Shown: piece after piece, positions 27,388 through 37,146 of the stretch
How positions within the stretch are numbered: position 1 is the stretch's first letter
How the letters are laid out: each line of letters begins with the position of its first letter
NCBI RefSeq assembly: GCF_018332655.1
Contig: NZ_BOQL01000002.1
Location: 1 to 64,000, forward strand
DNA from: Actinoplanes auranticolor
Lineage (GTDB): Bacteria; Actinomycetota; Actinomycetes; Mycobacteriales; Micromonosporaceae
DNA length: 64,000 nt
Direction: 5' to 3'
Translations under genes and position numbers: made by a program
Notes under the pieces: model-generated
What the model was told of the DNA's origin: nothing
What the model saw: the letters and a program-made list of their open reading frames with translations, nothing else
Databases searched by the model: none

Positions 27388-27406
27388 TAAGGCTCGGCAT
27401 ACCTTA
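27388..27406 (-). promoter_or_regulatory. DtxR/IdeR-like iron box upstream of efeUOB
   Basis: TAAGGCTCGGCATACCTTA: a 19-bp interrupted palindrome with TAAGG and CCTTA ends and a central GC, matching 13 of 19 positions of the IdeR consensus TTAGGTTAGGCTAACCTAA. It is placed to block efeU transcription when iron is plentiful. Confidence 0.65.
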
Positions 27407-27460
27407 GTCACGGGCGAACCGCATGCGTCAAGCTGAGCCGCTATCAGGCCGGTCACACGT

Positions 27461-27493
27461 CAGGGCGGCCTCCCTGCGGGGAAGACCGCCCTG
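27461..27493 (-). terminator. terminator after the DUF397 gene
   Basis: CAGGGCGG (27461-27468) pairs with CCGCCCTG (27486-27493), with an inner TCCC/GGGA stem. It follows the DUF397 stop by 9 nt and separates it from the efeU promoter. Confidence 0.6.
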
Positions 27494-27502
27494 CTCAGGA
27501 GA

Positions 27503-27703
27503 TCAGCGGTCGAACCGGCCCGCGCGGACGCCGGCGAGGAAGTCGGCCCAGTCCCGGGTCCCGAATTCCAGGACCGGCCCGGCGACGTCCTTGGAGTCCC
27601 GGACGAACACCGCGGCGGCGGCCGAGGCGATCTCGACACAATGCCCGGCGGCGGCGCTACGGGAGCTCTTTCGCCAGGTCAAGCCTTGGTTCTGCAATGT
27701 CAT
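27503..27703 (-). CDS. DUF397 protein
   Basis: 66 residues, a full DUF397: it begins with LTWRKSSRSAAAGHCVEIA and continues with VFVRDSKD then WADFLAGVRAGRF. Such proteins are common in actinobacteria and are almost always paired with an XRE/DUF5753 regulator, as here 43 nt upstream. Some pairs act in development (WhiJ-like) and have been compared with toxin-antitoxin modules. The ATG is preceded by GGAAGG. Confidence 0.92.
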   Translation of the reverse strand: MTLQNQGLTWRKSSRSAAAGHCVEIASAAAAVFVRDSKDVAGPVLEFGTRDWADFLAGVRAGRFDR

Positions 27704-27746
27704 GCCCTTCCGCGGATGAATACTCGCCTCGGGTAACGCCCCGCTG

Positions 27747-28604
27747 CTACCTCAGGCCATGCCCCGTTCGAGCGATCAGTTCCCGAGTCTCGTCCACCGG
27801 CAGCGCCCGGCGCCGCAGATCGGCGAAAGCCTCGCGGTAGACCCGCACGTCCGAGTGCTTCGTGCGCAACTGGCCCCCGACCAGGTCCTCGCTGTGCACG
27901 ACCGGGGCCCGCTCGGAGTCCCCGAATTCGAAGATGACGAACGTCTCGCCCAGCGCGGCGTGGGCTCCGGCCGCGAACGGCAGCACGTGCAGCTCGACGC
28001 CGGGCCGCTGACTGGCGTCGTGGAGCCGCTGTACCTGGCGCCGCAGCACGTCCCGGCCGCCGACCTCGCGGTGCAGGGCCGACTCGTCGAGGACCACGCA
28101 GAGCCGTGGCGGCGGGTCGCGGGTGAGCACGCTCTGCCGGGCCATGCGCAGGGCGGTCCGCTGCTGCACCGTCTCCGGATCGTGCAGGTCGGCACCCACT
28201 TCGATGACCGCGTGGGCGTACTCGTCGGTCTGCAGCAGGCCCGGCACCACCTGCGCCTCCCACTCGCAGATGGCGACGGCCTCGGCCTCGAACGCCACGT
28301 ACTCGCCGTAGGGCTCGGCGACCGACGAGCGGTAGGGCGCCCACCACACCCGGGCCCGGCCGCGCCGGGCCAGCTCCCGCAGGCGGGACTGCTCGCCCTG
28401 CGTACACGCGTAGAGCCGGAGCAGGCGTTCGAGGTCCGCCTCGCTGATCCCGGTCCGGGCCGTCTCGATCCGGCTCAGCTTGGACTCGGACCAGCCGAGC
28501 ACGGCCGCGACCTCGGCGCCCCGGCGCTCACCACGCAGCCGGCGCAGCTCGTCACCGAGCTCCCGGCGTGCGGCCATCGATGTCGGCCTCGCCACGCGAC
28601 CCAC
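27747..28604 (-). CDS. XRE-family HTH regulator with DUF5753 domain
   Basis: 285 residues from GTG 28604. GTG 28595 (7 nt after a TACGGT box) and ATG 28577 (GAGG 9 nt upstream) are also possible. The N-terminal HTH (about 12-65) reads LGDELRRLRGERR then VAAVLGWSESKLSRIETARTGIS. The DUF5753 domain (about 95-280) has EAQVVPGLLQTDEYA and LCVVLDESALHREVGG. It is partnered with the downstream DUF397 gene. Two palindromic sites at 28621-28652 in its promoter suggest autoregulation. Family members control morphological development or antibiotic genes; the target here is unknown. Confidence 0.9.
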   Translation of the reverse strand: MGRVARPTSMAARRELGDELRRLRGERRGAEVAAVLGWSESKLSRIETARTGISEADLERLLRLYACTQGEQSRLRELARRGRARVWWAPYRSSVAEPYGEYVAFEAEAVAICEWEAQVVPGLLQTDEYAHAVIEVGADLHDPETVQQRTALRMARQSVLTRDPPPRLCVVLDESALHREVGGRDVLRRQVQRLHDASQRPGVELHVLPFAAGAHAALGETFVIFEFGDSERAPVVHSEDLVGGQLRTKHSDVRVYREAFADLRRRALPVDETRELIARTGHGLR

Positions 28605-28620
28605 CGTACCGGTGACTTAC

Positions 28621-28652
28621 TGCAACTTGCACGACACCTTCTGCACTTGCAG
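28621..28652. promoter_or_regulatory. two palindromic sites upstream of the XRE gene
   Basis: TGCAACTTGCA (28621-28631) and CTGCACTTGCAG (28641-28652) are each palindromic and share CTTGCA at exactly 20-bp spacing, two helical turns. They lie 17-48 nt upstream of the XRE start and are probable operators. The rest of the 242-bp gap 28605-28846 holds only the sahH terminator. Confidence 0.5.
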
Positions 28653-28807
28653 GCGGGCCGGAACCGTGTCGTAATGAGAGAGGAAGGCAGACTTTGGTGC
28701 GGGTCGCCGGGCGGGAGGCAGCGCACCGGGCCGCGGGGTCCCTTGCGGTCACCTGCGGGCCGCCTGCGGGGGCGGCCGGCAGACAGGGAAGCGGACCGGT
28801 GGCGGCA

Positions 28808-28839
28808 ACCGCCGGTTCGCTTTTCCACGAACCGGCGGT
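28808..28839 (-). terminator. sahH terminator
   Basis: A perfect 12-bp stem, ACCGCCGGTTCG (28808-28819) with CGAACCGGCGGT (28828-28839), and an 8-nt loop, 7 nt past the sahH stop. Confidence 0.75.
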
Positions 28840-28846
28840 CCTCACC

Positions 28847-30334
<1,488 letters not shown>

Positions 30335-30542
30335 CCAAGCTCCTCCGAAATCGGGGGTCAAGGCAGCCGTCAACTTTACGCCGGCGGCCACGGATCGCCG
30401 GATCCTTTCCGGTACGCGCCGGGAGCCGGCACCCGCAGCACCGGGTCGACCGGCACCCGGGCCGGTCGGCGTGGCGCCGCGCCCGTCTCCCGGCCGCCGG
30501 GAGGATCTTCCTGCAGGACCCGTCGCGTGATCCCCGCACAGC

Positions 30543-30580
30543 GAACGGGGCGACGGATCCGAAGATCCGCCGCCCCGTTC
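30543..30580 (-). terminator. strong hairpin after the GNAT gene
   Basis: GAACGGGGCG (30543-30552) pairs with CGCCCCGTTC (30571-30580), with an inner CGGATC/GATCCG stem. It probably ends the manB-manA-GNAT transcript. No U-tract on either side. Confidence 0.65.
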
Positions 30581-30642
30581 ATCCCCCCGGTTTGGTACCG
30601 CGCGCGTCCGTGGGACCCCCCGATCACCAATGACGCTGCGTG

Positions 30643-30676
30643 TTTATAGCTTCACACTCCGCACACAACATGTCAA
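30643..30676 (-). promoter_or_regulatory. possible distal sahH promoter with odd spacing
   Basis: A perfect TTGACA (30676-30671) and TATAAA (30648-30643) face sahH but are 22 nt apart instead of 16-18. Either another -10 is used, an activator corrects the spacing, or it is chance. If used, the transcript would have to pass the 30543-30580 hairpin. Confidence 0.35.
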
Positions 30677-30704
30677 GCAAATCGGGAAATTTCGGGTCGA
30701 ATCC

Positions 30705-31271
30705 TTAAGTCATAGTCTTGGCAGCACGTGACGGCGCGTCATCGAGGCGGTCCTGGAGCAGCTGCCCCGGCCAGGCGGGGGCGTTCTCCCGGGCGACTTC
30801 GAAGGGCGTGACCCGCTGGAATCCCTGGCGCTCGTAGTAGCGGATCAGCGCCTGATCATCGCCGGCGTAGCAGTCCACCCGGAGCAGGACCACCCCCCGG
30901 GCCCGGCCCAGCTGCCGGGCATGGTCCAGCAGCAGCCCGCCGACGTTGTGTCCCGGGTGGTCGCGATCGGTGACCAGGAGATTCACGTACAGCTCGGGCT
31001 CCGGAGCCGACGGGACGTAGGCGGGCGTGTCGCCCACCGTCAGCGCACCCACCGGCTGCCCGCCGAGGTACGCCAGGAACAGGTTGCCGGCCCGGGCCGC
31101 GTCGCTGGTCGAGGCGTGGAGCTGGGGCCTGGCCGAGAGCGGCTCCGTGCCCCACTGACCGGGCCGGCCCCGCGCCACGAGCCAGCGGACCGCCTTGTCG
31201 AGCAACCCCAGCACGATCGGCACGTCCGCGACGGTGCCCGGGCGGATATCGATGTTCTCAGCACTACCCAT
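30705..31271 (-). CDS. GNAT-family N-acetyltransferase
   Basis: 188 residues, one GNAT domain. The acetyl-CoA loop reads HPGHNVGGLLLDHARQL, a V-x-L-L-V strand precedes it, and YYERQGF is the usual last motif. An early VRWLVARGRPGQWGTEPLS helix resembles actinobacterial family members of unknown substrate. GAGGA lies 8 nt before the ATG. It follows manA by 50 nt on the same strand and may be the last gene of that operon. Confidence 0.85.
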   Translation of the reverse strand: MGSAENIDIRPGTVADVPIVLGLLDKAVRWLVARGRPGQWGTEPLSARPQLHASTSDAARAGNLFLAYLGGQPVGALTVGDTPAYVPSAPEPELYVNLLVTDRDHPGHNVGGLLLDHARQLGRARGVVLLRVDCYAGDDQALIRYYERQGFQRVTPFEVARENAPAWPGQLLQDRLDDAPSRAAKTMT

Positions 31272-31321
31272 GCGAGAAATCCTCGCAGAGCCCCGGACCG
31301 GGCGCCGCGAGCGCGCACGGG

Positions 31322-32509
31322 TCAGGAGGCGACGGCCGCCACGAAGACCTCGCCGACGCCGGCCACCGTGGCCGGACCCGTCTCGGCCGGGACGTAGGCC
31401 GCCGTTCCGGGCGTCACCTCAACCGGAGTGCCGTCCACCGCCTCGGCCACGAACACGTCGCCGCGGACGCCCAGGACGATGCGCGGCCCCTCCCCCGGCA
31501 GGCTCACCGGCGGACCGGCCGGGGTGAGCTCCAGCCGGTAGAGCGCGAACTCGCGCACCGGCACCGGCCACGTCTGCACGCCCGGCGCGACCTGTGTCGC
31601 CGGCAGGATCGGGTCGGCCAGGACCTCGAAGCGCAGCACCCGCAGCAACTCGTCGACGTCCACCCGCTTCGGCGTCAGCCCGCCGCGCAGGACGTTGTCG
31701 CTGGCCGCCATGATCTCGACGCCGGTGCCGCTCAGATAGGCGTGCAGGTTGCCGGCCGGCATGTAGATCGCCTCGCCCGGCGCCAGGCGGACCTGGTTGA
31801 GCAACAGGGCGACCAGCACACCCGGGTCGTCCGGGTAGCGGCCGGCGAGGTCGGCCGCCAGGGTGTAGCTCCGGGCGTACTCGCCGGAGGCGCGGGCCGC
31901 GGTGAGCACGTCCGCGATCAGCGCTGTGCGGTCGTCAGCCGGCCAGGTCAGCAGCTCGCGGACGGCGTCGCGCAGACCGGCCGGGCCGGCCCGCAGCGCG
32001 GCGATCACGGGAGCCAGGCGCATGATGCCCAGCCCTTCGAGCACCGCCGCGGACACGTCCGGGGCCCGGAAGCCGCAGAGCGCGTCGAACGGCGTGAGCG
32101 CGACCAGCATCTCCGGCTTGTGGTACGCGTCCGTGTAGTTGCGCGGTGCCTGCGGGTCGGCCTCCTGAGCCGCGTACGCCTGCTTCGCGTACTCGGCGTC
32201 CGGGTGGGCCTGCAGGGACAGCGGCGCCTCGGCCGCCAGCACCTTCATCAGGTACGGCAGCCGGGCGCCGAACTCGTCGACGACCTCCGCGCCCAGCTGA
32301 CCCTTGGGGTCGTCGCCGATCAGCGCGGCCAGGCTCACCGGGCCGTCCGGGCCGGTCACCGTGGACGGGTCACCCGGATGGGCGCCCAGCCACAGCTCCG
32401 CCTCGGGGGCGTCGGTGGGCGCCGGCCGGCCCTGCAGCTCGGCCAGCGCGTTCCGGGAGCCCCAGGCGTACGGCCGGATGACGCCCCGCAGTGGAAGAAC
32501 AGCAGCCAC
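31322..32509 (-). CDS. manA: mannose-6-phosphate isomerase, class I
   Basis: 395 residues. Interconverts fructose-6-phosphate and mannose-6-phosphate, the entry step to GDP-mannose. Type I PMI motifs: IRPYAWGSRNALAELQG at the start, SLQAHPDAEYA (zinc ligands Gln and His), YTDAYHKPEMLVALTPFDALCGFR (Glu ligand), and the late IYMPAGNLHAYLSGTGVEIMAASDNVLRGG carrying the last His. GTG 32509 is chosen by comparison with the family N-terminus and a GGGGCGG upstream; the open frame runs 25 codons further into Arg-rich sequence. It lies 22 nt after the CDF gene. Confidence 0.95.
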   Translation of the reverse strand: MAAVLPLRGVIRPYAWGSRNALAELQGRPAPTDAPEAELWLGAHPGDPSTVTGPDGPVSLAALIGDDPKGQLGAEVVDEFGARLPYLMKVLAAEAPLSLQAHPDAEYAKQAYAAQEADPQAPRNYTDAYHKPEMLVALTPFDALCGFRAPDVSAAVLEGLGIMRLAPVIAALRAGPAGLRDAVRELLTWPADDRTALIADVLTAARASGEYARSYTLAADLAGRYPDDPGVLVALLLNQVRLAPGEAIYMPAGNLHAYLSGTGVEIMAASDNVLRGGLTPKRVDVDELLRVLRFEVLADPILPATQVAPGVQTWPVPVREFALYRLELTPAGPPVSLPGEGPRIVLGVRGDVFVAEAVDGTPVEVTPGTAAYVPAETGPATVAGVGEVFVAAVAS

Positions 32510-32531
32510 AGCCGCCCCGTTTCGTGAAGAG

Positions 32532-33488
32532 TTACGCCGTAGCGGATTCCGAGCCGACGGCGTCCGCCGCGGCCTGCGGGTCATAGATGTCGGGCTCGAC
32601 GTAGATGACCCGGGCGACCGGCACCGCCTCGCGGATCCGGCTCTCGGTCTCGTTGATGTGCTGAGCCACGCCCGCCGCGCTCTCCGACTCCGGCACCGCG
32701 ATCTTCACGGCCACCAGGAGCTCGTCGGGGCCCAGGTAGAGCGTCTTCATGTGGATGAGGCGCTCGATGCCCCGGCCGGCCAGGACGGCCTGCTCGATCT
32801 TCGTGACGTCCTCGGGGTTCGCACCCTCGCCCAGCAGCAGGCTCTTGGTCTCCACGGCCAGGATGAAGGCGATGGCCACCAGCAGCAGGCCGATCATGCC
32901 GGTGCCGACGGCGTCCCAGAGGCCGTCGCCGGTGATCAGGGTCAGCACCACGCCGAACAACGCGAAGACCAGGCCGAGCAGCGCGCCCGCGTCCTCGAGC
33001 AGCACGACCGGCAGCTCGGGCGCCTTGGCCCGGCGGACGAACTTGACCCAGGAGGTCGTGCCGCGCACGCGGTTGGACTCCACGATCGCGGTCCGGAACG
33101 AGAAGCTCTCCAGCCCGATCGCCACGACCAGCACCACCACCGGCACCCAGTGCCAGCTGTGGATGCCCTCGCGCTCGTGGAACTTGTGGTACGCCTCGTA
33201 GAGCGCGAACAGGCCACCGACGCTGAACAGCACGATGGCGACGATGAACGCGTAGACGTAGCGCTCGCGGCCGTACCCGAAGGGGTGTTCCGCGGTCGCC
33301 GCGCGCTTGGCGCGCTTGCCGCCGAGCAGCAGCAGGGCCTGGTTGCCGGAGTCGGCGACGGAGTGGATCGCCTCGGCGAGCATCGACGACGAGCCGGTCA
33401 GCAGCCAGGCGACGAACTTGGTGGTCGCGATGCCCAGGTTGGCGGCCAGCGCCGCGATGATCGCCTTGTTGCCGCCGCTGGCACTCAC
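32532..33488 (-). CDS. cation diffusion facilitator family transporter
   Basis: 318 residues. About six TM helices, with the CDF metal-site pattern HSVAD in TM2 (SSMLAEAIHSVADSGNQ), HPFGYGRERYVY after it, and EDAGALLGL in TM5. The C-terminal cytoplasmic domain (about 225-318) has a ferredoxin-like metal-binding fold. It most resembles the SLC30A9/ZitB-like group that exports Zn or related divalent ions. It overlaps the SIS gene by 4 nt (ATGA) and lies upstream of manA; ManA is a zinc enzyme, which may be coincidence. Confidence 0.88.
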   Translation of the reverse strand: MSASGGNKAIIAALAANLGIATTKFVAWLLTGSSSMLAEAIHSVADSGNQALLLLGGKRAKRAATAEHPFGYGRERYVYAFIVAIVLFSVGGLFALYEAYHKFHEREGIHSWHWVPVVVLVVAIGLESFSFRTAIVESNRVRGTTSWVKFVRRAKAPELPVVLLEDAGALLGLVFALFGVVLTLITGDGLWDAVGTGMIGLLLVAIAFILAVETKSLLLGEGANPEDVTKIEQAVLAGRGIERLIHMKTLYLGPDELLVAVKIAVPESESAAGVAQHINETESRIREAVPVARVIYVEPDIYDPQAAADAVGSESATA

Positions 33489-34705
33489 TGGAGTCCCTCC
33501 GGCAACGGGTTGCTCAGCTCCTTCATCTCGTTGATGGCCGGCACGGCCATCGGGTCCAGGCCGTGGGCCAGGGCCAGATAGATCGAGGCGAAGTCGGGGA
33601 CCGCGACCAGCGAGGCCAGTCGCTCCAGGGCCGAGCCGCCCTCGGCGGTGACCACGTCACAGCGCACCCCACGGCGTTCCGCGAGGGTCTGCACCGCGTC
33701 CGCGCGGCGCTCCTCGACGGCCACCGGCTCGTCGGCCTCGTCCTCGGGGTTGAGACCGCCGTCGCGCAGCACCACCAGCCGCAGCCGGGTGCTGAGCTCC
33801 GCCAGCTCGTCGGGGTCGGCGAAGATGTCCCGCGACGACTCGGCCAGGCCACCGAACGGCCCGTCGAGCAGGCCGACCCGGCCACGGCCGGCCTCACCGA
33901 GCGCACCGGCCATCACCGGATAGCGGGCGTTGGCGGCCAGGGTGTCGGCGAACCGGCGGGCGGCCACCGTGGCCAGCGGCGATGAGCCCCACACGATCGG
34001 GATCGAGCCGGCCAGGCCCAGGGCCAGCGACTTCGCCGGGTTCACGAAGGACTCGGCGCCGGCGCGGCAGCGCTCGGCGTCGGCGTCCAGGCGGGCGGCG
34101 GTCTCGGCCAGATCGGCCTCGTTGACCTTGACCAGGCCCAGGCTGCGGGCGGCCAGCAGCACCGGCACGGCCAGGCCCCAGAGGCTGGCCCGGGCCGGGG
34201 CACGCCGCGGCACCGGGATGAACGGCGCCCGGGCCCGCTCGGCCATGGCCTGCAGCTCGGAGTCCGGGTTACCGATCGCGACCAGGCGCGCACCGCGGCG
34301 GGCGGCGGCGTCCGCGGCAGCCAGCGCCTCGGGGCTGCGGCCGCTGGCCGAGACGGCGATGACCACGTCGGCCGCGCCGACCCAGCCGGGGACCCCGGCG
34401 CTGCGGTGCCCGATGACCGGCACCGGGCAGCGCGGGCCCGCGACGGTGGCCAGGATGTCACCGGTCAGGCCGGCGGTGCCGATGCCGGCGACGACGACCG
34501 CGCGGGGGCGGCCCTCGTCGGCGAGCACGCCCAGGTTGGCCTCGGCGGCCAGGGCCGCCGACTCCCGGACCTGGGCGCCGGCGGACGCGGTGGCCCGCAG
34601 CATGCCGCCCGGGTCGTTCTCGAGCATGGTCTTCTCGTCGGAGAGCAGCGACTCGTCCGCCACCCGGCGGCCGGTCAGGCCGGCTCCCTCGAACGGGCCC
34701 GCCAT
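33485..34705 (-). CDS. SIS-domain phosphosugar isomerase-like protein (Rv3256c type)
   Basis: 406 residues, resembling the bifunctional phosphoglucose/phosphomannose isomerase family. Two SIS halves: residues ~60-190 (VVVAGIGTAGLTGDILA, then VIAVSASGRSPEALAA, the Ser-rich phosphosugar loop) and ~215-400 (IPIVWGSSPLATVAARRF). Mycobacterial synteny (manA - Rv3256c - manB) is kept, with a CDF gene inserted here. The reaction is unproven; isomerisation of a hexose phosphate feeding ManB is the sensible guess. The ATG overlaps the stop of the Trm112-like gene. Confidence 0.85.
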   Translation of the reverse strand: MAGPFEGAGLTGRRVADESLLSDEKTMLENDPGGMLRATASAGAQVRESAALAAEANLGVLADEGRPRAVVVAGIGTAGLTGDILATVAGPRCPVPVIGHRSAGVPGWVGAADVVIAVSASGRSPEALAAADAAARRGARLVAIGNPDSELQAMAERARAPFIPVPRRAPARASLWGLAVPVLLAARSLGLVKVNEADLAETAARLDADAERCRAGAESFVNPAKSLALGLAGSIPIVWGSSPLATVAARRFADTLAANARYPVMAGALGEAGRGRVGLLDGPFGGLAESSRDIFADPDELAELSTRLRLVVLRDGGLNPEDEADEPVAVEERRADAVQTLAERRGVRCDVVTAEGGSALERLASLVAVPDFASIYLALAHGLDPMAVPAINEMKELSNPLPEGLQ

Positions 34706-34887
34706 CAGGAAGCCTTCCCCTCGGTGATCGCCTCGTCCAGGAGGAGAACCGGGATGTCGTCACGCACCGGGAAGACACGGCCGCACTCGGTGCAGGTCAA
34801 CGTCTGCGCGCCGGCGTCGTACTCCAGCGGCGCGTGGTGTGTGTCCGGGCAGGCCAGAATCTCCAGCAACTGCGGGTCGAGGGCCAC
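34705..34887 (-). CDS. Trm112-family small protein
   Basis: 60 residues. A Trm112-like zinc-ribbon fold: LLEILACPDTHHAPL, then LTCTECGRVFPVRDDIPVLL. Only three Cys are present because the first motif is CPDTHH rather than CPxC, so the His may substitute. Eukaryotic Trm112 activates methyltransferases; bacterial members are unassigned. It is coupled to the SIS gene by a 1-nt overlap (TGATG) and lies 47 nt after manB. Confidence 0.88.
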   Translation of the reverse strand: MALDPQLLEILACPDTHHAPLEYDAGAQTLTCTECGRVFPVRDDIPVLLLDEAITEGKAS

Positions 34888-34934
34888 CGAACGGCTCCTT
34901 ATAACGTGCGCGGGCTTTGCGGATCCAGGTGATC

Positions 34935-36314
34935 CTAACCGCGAACGATGGCGAGCACCTGGTCGCGCAGGGCCGCCATCCGGTCCGGCTTCGACGCTTC
35001 CACGTTCAGCCGCAGCAGCGGCTCGGTGTTGGAGGCGCGCAGGTTGAACCAGGCGCCGTCGCTCAGCCGCAGGGTCATGCCGTCGAGCTCGTCGAGCGTG
35101 GCGTCCGGGAACGCGGCCCGGACCTCGGCGACCTTCGCGGGCGCGTCGGCCACCGTGGAGTTGATCTCCCCCGAGGCCGCGTAACGCTCGAACTCGGCCG
35201 CGAACTGCGACAGCGGCTGCGGCTGGCCACCGAGCGCGGCGAGCACGTGCATCGCGGCGAGCATGCCGGTGTCGGCGTACCAGAAGTCGCGGAAGTAGTA
35301 GTGGGCCGAGTGCTCGCCGCCGAAGACCGCGTTGGTCCGGGCCATCTCCGCCTTGATGAAGGAGTGGCCGACCCGGCTGCGGACCGGGACCCCGCCGTTC
35401 TCGGTGATGATCTCGGGCACCGCGGCCGAGGTGATCACGTTGTGGATGACCGTGCTGCCCGGGAACTTGGCCAGCTCCCGCTTGGCCACCAGCGCGGTGA
35501 TCGCCGACGGGGAGACCGGGTCGCCGTTCTCGTCCACCACGAAGCAGCGGTCGGCGTCGCCGTCGAAGGCCAGGCCCAGGTCGGCGCCGTGCTCGCGGAC
35601 GGCGGCCTGCAGATCCACCAGGTTGGCCGGGTCCAGCGGGTTGGCCTCGTGGTTCGGGAACGAGCCGTCCAGCTCGAAGTAGAGCGGCACGATCTCCAGC
35701 GGCAGCGCGGCCAGCTCCTGGTCACCGAGCACGGCCGGCACGGTGTGGCCGCCCATGCCGTTGCCGGCGTCGACGACGACCTTCAGCGGCCGGATGCCGG
35801 ACAGGTCGACGAGCCCGCGCAGGTGCCGGGCGTAGTCGGCGAGCAGGTCGCGGTGCTCGATCGCCGGCGGCACCTCGCCCACCGCGTCGAGGTCGTTGAG
35901 CAGCTCCTCGGCCCGCTGCCGGACGATGACCAGGCCGCTGTCCTGGCCCACCGGGCGGGCGCCGGCCCGGCACAGCTTGATGCCGTTGTACTGCGCCGGA
36001 TTGTGACTGGCGGTGAACATGGCGCCGGGCAGGCCGAGCACGCCCGAGGCGTAGTAGAGCTGGTCGGTCGAGCCGAGGCCGGTGTGCACGACGGTGGCGC
36101 CGGCCGAGTTGGCCCCGGCGGCGAACGCGGCGACCAGCGCGGGACCGGTCTCGCGCATGTCGTGGGCCAGCACGATCCGTTCCGCGTCGTCCCCCGACTC
36201 GCGGAGCATCTCCACGAACGCCGTGCCCAGGGCCCGGGCCACGGTCTCGTTGAGCTGGTCGGGCACGACGCCACGGACGTCGTACGCCTTGACGAGCTGG
36301 GACAGATCAGACAA
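34935..36314 (-). CDS. manB: phosphomannomutase / phosphoglucomutase
   Basis: 459 residues. Moves phosphate between C6 and C1 of mannose (and often glucose). All four alpha-D-phosphohexomutase signatures are present: active-site Ser in TASHNPAQYNGIK (about 103), metal loop DGDADR (about 246), sugar loop GEHSAHYYF, and phosphate loop RASNTEPLLRLN near the C-terminus. The start is TTG with GAGGAG 8 nt upstream. It is the likely first gene of the manB-trm112-SIS-CDF-manA-GNAT operon. Confidence 0.96.
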   Translation of the reverse strand: MSDLSQLVKAYDVRGVVPDQLNETVARALGTAFVEMLRESGDDAERIVLAHDMRETGPALVAAFAAGANSAGATVVHTGLGSTDQLYYASGVLGLPGAMFTASHNPAQYNGIKLCRAGARPVGQDSGLVIVRQRAEELLNDLDAVGEVPPAIEHRDLLADYARHLRGLVDLSGIRPLKVVVDAGNGMGGHTVPAVLGDQELAALPLEIVPLYFELDGSFPNHEANPLDPANLVDLQAAVREHGADLGLAFDGDADRCFVVDENGDPVSPSAITALVAKRELAKFPGSTVIHNVITSAAVPEIITENGGVPVRSRVGHSFIKAEMARTNAVFGGEHSAHYYFRDFWYADTGMLAAMHVLAALGGQPQPLSQFAAEFERYAASGEINSTVADAPAKVAEVRAAFPDATLDELDGMTLRLSDGAWFNLRASNTEPLLRLNVEASKPDRMAALRDQVLAIVRG

Positions 36315-36392
36315 CGGTCACTCCTCGGCACGATATTCGACCCGCCGACACTATCGGAGCGGGAGTGACCGCCGGGTCGCAACAGCATGGCG

Positions 36393-37079
36393 TCACCGTC
36401 TCGGGACTGTTACATCCTTGCCGAGCAGTCCGTCCCGGCAGGCCCGGTCGGCGGCCCGCGTCGTCTCCGGCAGCCGGTAACGGGGTGTGAGCCCGAGGGT
36501 GAGCGCGCAGGCGGTGTCCAGGTCCATCCGGTGTCCGACCGAGACGAAGACCGGCTTCACCGCGTCCCGGGTCCGCAGCACGGCCCCCACGGTCTCACCG
36601 TCGTCGACCAGGTCCGACCGGTCGCCGCGGCGCTCACCCGGCGGCGCCCAGCTGCCCACCAGCGGGGTCTTGCCGACGCCGAAGGACGGCCGACCGGTGA
36701 GCACACCCAGGTGGCAGGCGAGCCCGAACCGCCGGGGATGGGCCAGCCCGTGGCCGTCGCAGATCAGCACGTCGGGTCGCACGGTGAGCCGGTCCAGGGC
36801 GGCCAGCAGCGCCGGGATCTCCCGGAAGGCGAACAGCCCCGGCACGTACGGGAAAGCGGGCCGGCCCTGCACCACAGCCGTGTCCACGACGCGGTGGTCC
36901 GTGGTGTCCAGCACGACGATCGCCGCCGCGAGCCGCTCGCCGTCCTCGTGGTAGGCCACGTCCAGGCCCGCGACGGTCGCCGGCCGCTGCGGGCCGGGCC
37001 CGACCAGCAGTCGCGGCCGGAGGGCGTCCTGCACGGCCAGCGCCTCGGCCTCGGTGCGCGGCCAGTCGTCGTCGGTCAC
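36393..37079 (-). CDS. nfi: endonuclease V (deoxyinosine repair)
   Basis: 228 residues. Nicks DNA near deoxyinosine from adenine deamination. Catalytic pattern: VAGLDVAYHEDG (Asp), YVPGLFAFREIPALL (Glu, Tyr wedge), VLICDGHGLAHPRRFGLACHLGV (Asp, His), and VFVSVGHRMDLDTA. The start is GTG without a Shine-Dalgarno but with a TAGCGT box 8 nt upstream. Transcribed towards manB with a 78-nt gap. Confidence 0.93.
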   Translation of the reverse strand: MTDDDWPRTEAEALAVQDALRPRLLVGPGPQRPATVAGLDVAYHEDGERLAAAIVVLDTTDHRVVDTAVVQGRPAFPYVPGLFAFREIPALLAALDRLTVRPDVLICDGHGLAHPRRFGLACHLGVLTGRPSFGVGKTPLVGSWAPPGERRGDRSDLVDDGETVGAVLRTRDAVKPVFVSVGHRMDLDTACALTLGLTPRYRLPETTRAADRACRDGLLGKDVTVPRR

Positions 37080-37087
37080 GGCCGCAG

Positions 37088-37093
37088 ACGCTA
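37088..37093 (-). promoter_or_regulatory. -10-like hexamer for endonuclease V (leaderless)
   Basis: TAGCGT ends 8 nt before GTG 37079, in the 67-nt gap after the DUF779 stop. Confidence 0.4.
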
Positions 37094-37146
37094 GCGCAGC
37101 GGCGACCCGGCCGGGCGGCAGTTTCCCACCGTCCGGCCGGGCCTGG

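Larger units (their letters stand above)
30335..30704 (-). other. 370-bp non-coding region upstream of sahH
   Basis: No gene is supportable here. It contains a bidirectional hairpin (30543-30580), a possible distal promoter (30643-30676) and a GC-rich stretch with several further inverted repeats. I looked for the conserved SAH-riboswitch and SAM-riboswitch cores and do not see them. A long structured leader for sahH remains possible. Confidence 0.4.

Noticed and set aside
30335..30704. SAH or SAM riboswitch upstream of sahH
   Set aside because: I could not find the conserved cores of either class. Only generic hairpins are visible; a covariance search would be needed to decide.
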